From contig ONAB01000025.1 of NCBI GenBank assembly GCA_900315705.1, forward strand, positions 1 to 41,790: DNA of 41,790 nucleotides, read 5' to 3'. Position numbers and translations under genes: made by a program. Numbering within the stretch: the first letter of the stretch is position 1; each line of letters begins with the position of its first letter. Under the pieces are notes generated by a model. That model had not been told where the DNA came from, made no database searches, and worked only from the letters and a program-made list of their open reading frames with translations. This DNA is from an uncultured Bacteroidales bacterium (GTDB lineage: Bacteria; Bacteroidota; Bacteroidia; Bacteroidales; WCHB1-69). Of this stretch, positions 16,948 through 24,700 are shown piece after piece.

Positions 16948-18966
16948 TTACCAGATATTCACCCGCTTGCTGGGCTCCACGTAGAGTTTGTGGCCGGGTT
17001 TGATGTCGAAGGCCTTGTACCAGTATTCGCATTGCGACAGGCCGCCGTTCACGCGGAGGTGGCTGGCGGAGTGCACGTCGTTCATAGTGAGGTAGCGCAG
17101 GATCTCGTCGGAGGCGGTGCCGGCCCACACGTTGGCGAAGGAGAGGAAGAAGCGCTGCTCAGGCGTGAAGCCCTTCTCGTCGGGCAGGCGACCGTGCTTG
17201 TCCATTGCCATCTGCAGGGCGTCGTAGGCGATGTTCAGTCCGCCGTGGTCGGCGATGTTCTCGCCCAGGCACTGGTGTCCGTTGCTGTGCAACTGGCCGG
17301 GAATCACCCACAGGGAGTCGAAATAAACGGCCATTTGCTCGGTGGCCAGTTTGAAGGCTTTGAGGTCCGACTCGGCCCACCAGTTCTTCAGGTTGCCGTC
17401 CTTGTCGTACTGGCTGCCCTGGTCGTCGAAGCCGTGCGTCATTTCGTGGCCGATGACCACGCCGATGGCGCCGTAGTTGGTGGCATCGTCGGCGGCAATG
17501 TCAAAGAACGGGGGTTGCAGGATGCCGGCGGGGAAGCAGATCTCGTTGGTGGTGGGGTTGTAATAGGCGTTCACCATCTGGGCGGGCATTTGCCACTCGT
17601 CGCGATCGACGGGCTTGTTGTAGTTCTTCTGCTTGTCGAGTTCAAAGTAGAAGCGGCCGGCCTCCACCACGTTCTCGTAAAGCGATTTTTTGGGGTCGAT
17701 GACCAGTTTGGAGAGGTCATCCCACTTGTCGGGGTAGCCAATCTTGACATAGAAGGCTTCCAGTTTCTCGAGGGCCACCTTCTTGGTGTCATCGCTCATC
17801 CATTCCTGTGACTTGATGCGCTCGCCGAGGGCGACTTGGAGGTTTCTGACCAGTTCCAGCATTCTTTTCTTCGCTTCGGGAGGGAAGTATTTCTTGACGT
17901 ACATCTGGCCCACGGCGTCGTTGAGCAGGCTGCTGACCAGATCGACAGAGCGTTGCCAGCGGGGAGTCATCTCCTTGGCGCCGGAGATTTTCTGTCTGAA
18001 AGCGAAGTTCTCAGCAACGAAGTCATCGGAAAGGTAGGGGGCAGCACCCTTGATGGCGCGGAAGATGTAGAGGGTTTTGAGGTTCTCCAGTTTTTCCGTC
18101 ATCATCATCTCGCAGGCGAGGGCCACGGGTTCGGGTTGGCCGACCAGCACTTCGTTGGTCTTGTCGTAACCGTAGTCGCGGAGATAGGAGGCCCAGTTGA
18201 AGCCCTTGCATTGTTTGCTCAGTTCAGCCACGCTCATCTTGTGGTAGTTGGCCTCGGGGTCGCGCATCTGCTCGATGGAGTAGCTGGCCTTGGCGAGCTT
18301 GGTCTCCATAGCCCAGATGGTCTTCACGTTCTTCTTGGCTTGCTTGGCAGAATAGCCGCACAACTTGAAGAGGTTCTCGTAATGCTCGATGGCCGCCTTG
18401 CGGATTTTGGCGATTTCGGGGTCTTTGGAGACATAGTAGTCGCGGTTGCCCATCGAGAGGCCGCCCTGGTTGATGGAGACGATGTGCTGGGTGGCGTTCT
18501 TGTCGTCCACGCCGATATAGAGCGACCAGAGCAGGTTGTCGTGCTCGCGGGTGAGGTATTTGAACAGCTCGTCGCGGGTTTGGATGGCCTTGATGCGGTT
18601 GATTTCATTCAGCAAGGGCTGGGCCGCTTCGCGATTGAGGCGGATGCTGTCCATCGCCAACTTGTAAAGGTCACCGATTTTCTGCTCCACGGTGCCGGGC
18701 TTGTTGCGCCGCTTGGAAATGTCCTGGATAATGCCGGCCACGGCCTTGGTGTTGTCGTCATCCAGCTTGGTGAAGGAGCCCCACATCGGGTAGATGGGCG
18801 GCTGCGGGTTGTTTTTCACCCAATTGCCGGTGGCGTATTGGAAAAAGTCGTCGCCTGGTTTCACTGACGGGTCCATATTTTCGTAATGGAGGCCGGATTT
18901 GTGTTGCCCGAATACGGGAATGAGAAGAAATGCACACAGAATGCAAAGCAGAGTTTTCTTTATCAT
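16948..18966 (-). CDS. M13 family zinc metallopeptidase (neprilysin/PepO-like)
   Basis: A 672-residue secreted endopeptidase. I start at the ATG at 18966, where the signal peptide begins (MIKKTLLCILCAFLLIPVFG). A longer frame to 19026 would cross the promoter. The peptidase M13 N-terminal domain is followed by the zinc domain with HEMTH at 507-511 (His507, Glu508, His511) and ENIADHGGL with the third ligand Glu569 and Asp573. The C-terminus ends in PSKRVNIW, close to the family's conserved end. Substrates are usually peptides below a few kilodaltons. It is probably periplasmic, and alone in its transcription unit, with a promoter at 19016-19023. Confidence 0.95.
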   Translation of the reverse strand: MIKKTLLCILCAFLLIPVFGQHKSGLHYENMDPSVKPGDDFFQYATGNWVKNNPQPPIYPMWGSFTKLDDDNTKAVAGIIQDISKRRNKPGTVEQKIGDLYKLAMDSIRLNREAAQPLLNEINRIKAIQTRDELFKYLTREHDNLLWSLYIGVDDKNATQHIVSINQGGLSMGNRDYYVSKDPEIAKIRKAAIEHYENLFKLCGYSAKQAKKNVKTIWAMETKLAKASYSIEQMRDPEANYHKMSVAELSKQCKGFNWASYLRDYGYDKTNEVLVGQPEPVALACEMMMTEKLENLKTLYIFRAIKGAAPYLSDDFVAENFAFRQKISGAKEMTPRWQRSVDLVSSLLNDAVGQMYVKKYFPPEAKKRMLELVRNLQVALGERIKSQEWMSDDTKKVALEKLEAFYVKIGYPDKWDDLSKLVIDPKKSLYENVVEAGRFYFELDKQKNYNKPVDRDEWQMPAQMVNAYYNPTTNEICFPAGILQPPFFDIAADDATNYGAIGVVIGHEMTHGFDDQGSQYDKDGNLKNWWAESDLKAFKLATEQMAVYFDSLWVIPGQLHSNGHQCLGENIADHGGLNIAYDALQMAMDKHGRLPDEKGFTPEQRFFLSFANVWAGTASDEILRYLTMNDVHSASHLRVNGGLSQCEYWYKAFDIKPGHKLYVEPSKRVNIW

Positions 18967-19015
18967 ATTGATATATAATTTATTATAGATTAAAATCTTA
19001 ATTTGTAAAGCAGGG

Positions 19016-19023
19016 CAAAAATA
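19016..19023 (-). promoter_or_regulatory. -7 box for the M13 peptidase gene
   Basis: TATTTTTG on the minus strand lies 49 bases before the ATG at 18966. It faces away from the plus-strand box at 19037-19044, forming a divergent pair 13 bases apart. Confidence 0.65.
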
Positions 19024-19036
19024 CAATTATTTTATG

Positions 19037-19044
19037 TAATTTTG
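19037..19044 (+). promoter_or_regulatory. -7 box for the CNNM-type transporter gene
   Basis: TAATTTTG fits TAnnTTTG and lies 34 bases before the ATG at 19079. Confidence 0.65.
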
Positions 19045-19078
19045 CAGCCTGAAACTGTTAACCATATAAAAAGCATAA

Positions 19079-20122
19079 ATGGGTCTTTTAATCGTCTTTT
19101 TGGTAGGGGCAATGTCCATCTCGTTCCTCTGTTCCATACTAGAGTCCACGCTGATGTCCACGCCCTTGTCTTATATCACGATGCGCGAGGAGGAGGGCTA
19201 CAAGCCAGCTACCAAGTTCAAGCAGTTCAAGCAGGAGTCGAGCCGTCCTATTGCGGCCATTCTTTCGCTGAACACCATCGCGAACACCATCGGTGCCGCC
19301 GGTGTGGGTCGCCAGTGCACCCTTCTGTTTGGCAGCGAGTGGTTCGGCCTGGTCAGTGCCATCACCACCATCCTCATCCTTGTCTTTTCCGAAATCATCC
19401 CCAAGACCATCGGCACCACACAGTGGCGTCACCTGATGGGTATGACCACCCGCTGTCTCAGTTTCCTCGTCGTGGTCCTCTTCCCGCTGGTCATCATCTT
19501 CGAGTGGCTCTCCAAACTCATTGCGCCCGACAAGGAGGAGGCCTCCGTGTCGCGTGAGGAGGTGAGCGCTATGGCCAACGTGGCCGAAGAGGAGGAGGTG
19601 CTCGATGAGGACGAGAACGCCGTCATCCAGAACCTCATCAAGATGGACGATATTCCCGCCTCCGAGGCGATGACCCCCCGTGTGGTGGCCGCTATCGCCC
19701 CTGAGTCGATGACCGTCAACGCCTTCTACCGCGACAAGCACTTCCGCCATCATAGCCGTATCCCTGTCTATGCCGACAATGACGAGTACATCACCGGCTA
19801 CATCCTCCGTATGGACGCCCTGCAGCTGCTCGCCGAGGACAAGTTCGACCGGACTCTCGGCAGCATTCGCCGAGACATTGAGCTTTTCAATGAGGACACG
19901 CCATTAGGCGAGATTTGGGACACGATGCTTACCAAAAACGAGCAGATCTGCTGCATTATCGATGAATACGGCTGTTTTGAGGGCATTCTCTCGCTGGAGG
20001 ATGTCATCGAGACGCTGTTGGGCTCCGAGATTGTGGATGAGAACGATGTGGCGCCCGATATGCAGGCCTACGCCCGCGAGCGCTGGCAGAAGCAGAAAGA
20101 GAAGGACCAACCCCAGCAATAG
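19079..20122 (+). CDS. CNNM/CorC-type membrane protein with CBS domains
   Basis: A 347-residue protein of the hemolysin-C/CNNM (UPF0053) family, linked to magnesium or cobalt transport. The N-terminal DUF21 membrane domain has about three to four helices (residues 1-150) with the family motif SEIIPKTIG. A pair of CBS domains follows (about 195-315), starting EAMTPRVVAAI and ending GILSLEDVIETLLG. The C-terminal CorC_HlyC domain that many relatives have is absent: the chain stops about 30 residues after the second CBS with a charged tail. The start has a strong initial helix directly after Met, with no signal peptide. The CoA transferase gene begins 8 bases downstream. Confidence 0.92.
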   Translation: MGLLIVFLVGAMSISFLCSILESTLMSTPLSYITMREEEGYKPATKFKQFKQESSRPIAAILSLNTIANTIGAAGVGRQCTLLFGSEWFGLVSAITTILILVFSEIIPKTIGTTQWRHLMGMTTRCLSFLVVVLFPLVIIFEWLSKLIAPDKEEASVSREEVSAMANVAEEEEVLDEDENAVIQNLIKMDDIPASEAMTPRVVAAIAPESMTVNAFYRDKHFRHHSRIPVYADNDEYITGYILRMDALQLLAEDKFDRTLGSIRRDIELFNEDTPLGEIWDTMLTKNEQICCIIDEYGCFEGILSLEDVIETLLGSEIVDENDVAPDMQAYARERWQKQKEKDQPQQ

Positions 20123-20130
20123 CTTTTCTT

Positions 20131-21420
20131 ATGGAAAACCACAAAATCCCCCAGACGGTCACGGCAGAGCAGGCACTCCAGTGGGTGCAGTCAGGTGACC
20201 GCCTGCATTGGCCTTGTGTGGCCGCAGCTCCCGAGCATCTCATCCGTGCCTTGGTGGCCCGTGCCCCCGAGTTGCACGACGTGCACATCACCCACCTCTA
20301 CACGGAGGGCTATGCCGACTATGTGCTGCCGCAATATGCCGGCCAGTTTCATCTAGACTCCTTCTTTGTGGGCGGCAATGTGCGCAAGGCCACGCAGGAG
20401 GGTAGGGCAGACTACATCCCCTGCTCGCTTTCCGACACGGCCCGTATCATCCGGGAGGGCATACAGCCTGTGGATGGTGTGCTGCTGATGGTGAGCGAGC
20501 CCGACGAGGAGGGCTATGTGTCGCTGGGCACTTCGGTGGACTGTACCCTGGCGGCCATTGAGCAGGCCCGCTATGTGATTGCGCAGGTAAATCGCTATAT
20601 GCCTTTCTGTTACGGGGACGCGCGTATCCCGTTGTCGTCCATCACGGCCCTGGTGCGGCACGATGTGCCCCTGCTGGAGGCTGAGTTTCCCCCGTTGAGC
20701 GAGCAGGATGTGGCCATCGGCAAGCGTGTGGCTGCGCTCATCCCTGACGAGGCCACCTTGCAAATCGGCATTGGCAACATCCCCAACGCGGTGCTGGCCC
20801 AGCTGGGTGACCACCGGCATCTGGGCATCCACTCGGAGATGTTCTCCGACGGGGTGCTGCCCTTGATTGAGCAGGGCGTCATTGACGGCAGTTGCAAGCG
20901 TATCGACCGAGGCAAGCACGTGGCCACGTTCTTGAAGGGTACTCAAAAGCTCTACGACTTTGTGCACCGCAATCCTGACGTGCTGATGCAGGATGTGGCC
21001 TATACCAATGCGCCGGCTGTTATCGCGCAGAACCCCAAGGTGGTGGCGCTCAACTCGGCCATCCAGATCGATCTGACGGGCCAAGTGTGCGCCGACTCCA
21101 TCGGTACGCGCCATTTCAGCGGTTCGGGCGGGCAACTTGATTTTATGTTAGGGGCCGTGGCCAGCGAGGGAGGCATCCCCATCATCGCGATGCCTGCCGC
21201 CACTGCCAAGGGTGTGAGCAAGATTGTGCCGACTCTGGCTGAAGGGGCGGGCGTGGTGACCCCGCGCACGGTGGTGCACTGGGTGGTCACCGAGTACGGT
21301 GCTGTAAATCTGTTCGGTCGTCCTATGCAGGAACGGGCGCGCCTGCTCACCTCCATCGCGCACCCCGCTGCCCGCGAGGCACTCGAAAGAGCCGCGCACG
21401 AACGCTTTTTTGGTGCGTAG
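20131..21420 (+). CDS. Acetyl-CoA hydrolase/4-hydroxybutyrate CoA-transferase family protein
   Basis: A 429-residue family I CoA transferase. The CoA-binding pattern GIGNIPNAVLAQLG (213-226) is followed by the presumed catalytic Glu236 in GIHSEMFSDG, and the C-terminal half has SGGQLDFMLGA and VVTEYGAVNLFG. It probably moves CoA between acetate and another short-chain acid (4-hydroxybutyrate, butyrate or propionate) in fermentation. The sequence alone does not decide between transferase and hydrolase. It starts 8 bases after the CNNM-type gene and is followed by a heptamer array 8 bases past its stop. Confidence 0.92.
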   Translation: MENHKIPQTVTAEQALQWVQSGDRLHWPCVAAAPEHLIRALVARAPELHDVHITHLYTEGYADYVLPQYAGQFHLDSFFVGGNVRKATQEGRADYIPCSLSDTARIIREGIQPVDGVLLMVSEPDEEGYVSLGTSVDCTLAAIEQARYVIAQVNRYMPFCYGDARIPLSSITALVRHDVPLLEAEFPPLSEQDVAIGKRVAALIPDEATLQIGIGNIPNAVLAQLGDHRHLGIHSEMFSDGVLPLIEQGVIDGSCKRIDRGKHVATFLKGTQKLYDFVHRNPDVLMQDVAYTNAPAVIAQNPKVVALNSAIQIDLTGQVCADSIGTRHFSGSGGQLDFMLGAVASEGGIPIIAMPAATAKGVSKIVPTLAEGAGVVTPRTVVHWVVTEYGAVNLFGRPMQERARLLTSIAHPAAREALERAAHERFFGA

Positions 21421-21427
21421 AGGATTG

Positions 21428-21476
21428 AGACTTAAGATTTAAGACTTAAGACTTTTTCGTAAATCGCAAATCGTAT
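21428..21476. repeat. Heptamer array 1
   Basis: Seven consecutive 7-base units in perfect phase: four of the AGACTTA type (21428-21455) followed by three of the ATCGTAA type (21456-21476). It begins 8 bases after the stop of the CoA transferase gene. The rest of the 297-base gap (21477-21717) holds a promoter and a long leader. Confidence 0.85.
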
Positions 21477-21554
21477 CATTATCGAAAGGTAATAGCTATC
21501 GGCCAATTACTATTTTTTTTTCATTTTCCACTTTTCTTTTTCAAAAAAATATAA

Positions 21555-21562
21555 TACTTTTG
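21555..21562 (+). promoter_or_regulatory. -7 box for the 1876-residue adhesin gene
   Basis: TACTTTTG fits TAnnTTTG. It predicts a 5' leader of about 150 bases before the ATG at 21718. The leader contains a TTCCTT/AAGGAA hairpin (21591-21608) and a TTCTC/GAGAA hairpin (21632-21645). Confidence 0.6.
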
Positions 21563-21717
21563 TGGCCTACTTTTCAGCTTGGGCACATTGTTCCTTTTTT
21601 TGAAGGAATCCTCGTTTCCCCAATGGAAGTATTCTCGGTGGAGAAGGCTCTTTGTCGGGTGTATTAAGGAAATAATAATGGCAAAACAATAATTAGTAAC
21701 AATAAATACATAGAACT

Positions 21718-24700
21718 ATGAAAAAAATCTTCTTCCTTTTTGCTGTTTTAGTAGTAGGAATGTGGTCATTGTCGGCACAATCCACTTGCCCGGCACCTGC
21801 ATCAATGAATGCGATAATGCACTATCCTTCCTGGAATAGTGTCCGGTTGCAGTGGGAGGCGGCGCCCGATCCGACCCAATCGGAAATCAAGTGGTCCACC
21901 AACACGATGGGCACGCGCATCGGTCTCGCCACGGGCCCTGTGAACTTGACAGGTGCAGTCCGGTTTGAGACCTCCGACCTGACCGCCTACAACCACCATT
22001 CCATCACAGCAGTGAGCTTTGTTCCGGGCGGACCCGCACAGGGCGAACCGCGGCCCGACTGCCAATATACCGTCAAGATCTGGCGCGGCGGCAGCCACGG
22101 CTCCTCCTATAATGCCGGCACACTGGTATATAGCAAGGTTGTAACCCAAGAGCTGACGGAAAATAGCCTTAACACTGTGCTGTTGGACAGCGCGGTGGCC
22201 ATCAATCCCAACCAGGAGTTGTGGATTGGCGTGCAGTGCGTGACTACTACCACGGATCCGGCCTATCCGTTGGGTGCCAGTGCCAACACTACAGTGGCTG
22301 GCAAGGGCGAACTGCTCAACCTCGGCTCCTCCTGGATGACCCTGACCCAAGGGGGCCTGAGCGACTACAACTGGATTATCATCGGCACGGTGACCGACAA
22401 CGACCATATCGTGGACGGATACAACGTATATCGTGACGATGTCCTCCTCACCTCCTCCCCACTGTCGGCTTACAGCTATGCCGAAACCGTCACCAACGGC
22501 ACGTACCATTATGCGGTGACAGCCGTGTACCGCACGGGATGCGAGTCGGATTCCGTCACCGCAACGGTGACAATGGGCGACAACCCCTGCTTCGACTGTA
22601 TGGACAGTGTCTTTGTGAGCAACGGCAACACGAACTCCTACCGTCTGCCGACCAGCACCTATTACGCCTATTCCTACAGCCAGCAGATTTACAACGCTTC
22701 CGAAATAAGCCGCATCAATGGTAAAATCAACTGTATCTCGTTCCAATATATCAACCCCACGCCGCAATTCCGCCAAATTAAAATATACCTTGCCAATACG
22801 GCCAAGAACTCTTTCGCCAACGGTTCCGACTGGGTGCCTATGAGCGATATGACCCTTGTGTATGACGGCGCACTCTATCTCCACAACGGCGGTCCCAACT
22901 ACTGGATCAACGTTCCCTTGAACCAACCGTTTGAATGGAACGGCAGCGACAACATCGTGGTGGCACTTTTGGACAACACGGGGCATAACACGACCAGCAC
23001 GTCCAATACCTTCTACGTGCATTCTATCTCCAACAGATCTATCTATACCCAGAACACCACCACCCCCATTGAACCGATGGGAGGTTCCTACAGCGGAACT
23101 ATGGGCACAGTCAGAAGCAATATCCGCTTTATGCTGGGTGATTCCATCACTTGTGTAATGCCTTCGGCACTCCAAGTGAACGAAATCTCCGAAAACAGCG
23201 CGACGGCCAGCTGGATTCCCCGTGGTGGCAGCAACAACTTTGACGTGGTGCTGGTGCCTGAGGGCAGCGCCCTGGAGAATGAGGGTATGCAAACCGTGAC
23301 CGATACCTTCTTCTTGATGCAAGGTCTGACAGAAAACACACACTACACCCTCTATGTGCGGAGCAACTGCGGCGGCGAGACCAGTTCTTGGAACTCCGTC
23401 TCATTTGTCACCAACTGTCTGCCGTATAATGCATTGCCGTATGTCGAAAACTTTGAAGGCATCGGCTATGGCACCGATGTGATGCCCGACTGCTGGTTGA
23501 AGAGCACGACCTTGAACAGTGTGGCCTATGTGGAGGAAGACGACGACACAAGCCATCATTGCCTGTATATGTACTCCTACGCCAACGCTCCTGCCTATGC
23601 GGTGCTTCCCGCTGCCGACCCTTCCATTGACCTCGGCACGCTCCAGGTGCGCTTCAAGCTGCTCAAGACCTCCGCGTCTTACGGCAACATCGAGGTGGGC
23701 TTGATGACCGACCCGCGCGACATCTCCACCTTCGTGTCCGTGAAGAGCATCAGTGGCAGCCAACTTGCCAACAATAACACTTGGTATGATTTCATCGTTT
23801 ATCTGACAGGTTTCTCCAATGCCGGCCGCTATATCGCCTTCAAATCCCCCGACCTTTTCGCCAACTATGTGTATTTGGACGATGTGGAGGTGAATATGAT
23901 TTCTGGCTGCGGTCTGCCCACCAACTTGCAGGTGGCTTCCACTTCGGGCACGGCAGCCCTTCTCACTTGGCAACCCGGCGACCTGTCGGATGTCAGCGAC
24001 CTCTTCAATGTCGAGTATTCGATACAGGGTCTGGACAGCTGGCAGACGCAGACCACGCAGGGGAACCAGCTCTTCCTCTCCGGTTTGGATCCGCTGACGC
24101 ACTATGATGTGCGCTTGTATGTGACGTGCGACAATGGCGTGAGTGACACTCTGTTCGCCACATTCTCCACCCGCTGCATTGCCGGTGGTGACATCAGCAT
24201 CGGCAGTGGCACTACCACCTCCTCCTATCTGCCTTCTTACAGTTTTTATAATTATAGTTATTCGCAACAGGTGTATCTGGCTTCCGAACTGGGTGGCCCC
24301 AACACCTTCCATTCCATCTCCTTCAACTGCAGTTCCCTCTCCTCCAGTCCCACCCGTGACTATAACATCTACCTGATGCACACGAACGAAACCTCTCCCG
24401 CCACAGCTTGGCTGCCCGCCGACTCGGCAAAGCTGGTTTATACTGGTAACGTGACCTGGCATACGGGCTGGAATGTCATTGATTTCGACAGTCTGTTCGA
24501 ATATGACGGCGTCAGCAACCTTGCCTTGCTGGTGTTGGACAACACGGGCAGCTATGTGGGTACCAACACCTTCTACACCCATTCTTCCACGGGAGTGTCA
24601 CGTTATGTGTACAATGATGGTTCGGCCTACAACCCGATGAATATGTCCTCCACGGGCTACACCACCTCTTATCGTGACAACATCGTACTGGGCGGTCACT

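Noticed and set aside
21428-21476. CRISPR-like array
   Set aside because: The units are 7 bases, directly adjoining, with no spacers, and no cas gene is in the window.
21679-21693. Four-codon open frame as an attenuator peptide in the adhesin leader
   Set aside because: Too short to show selection, and no competing terminator structure follows it. Kept only as part of the leader observation.
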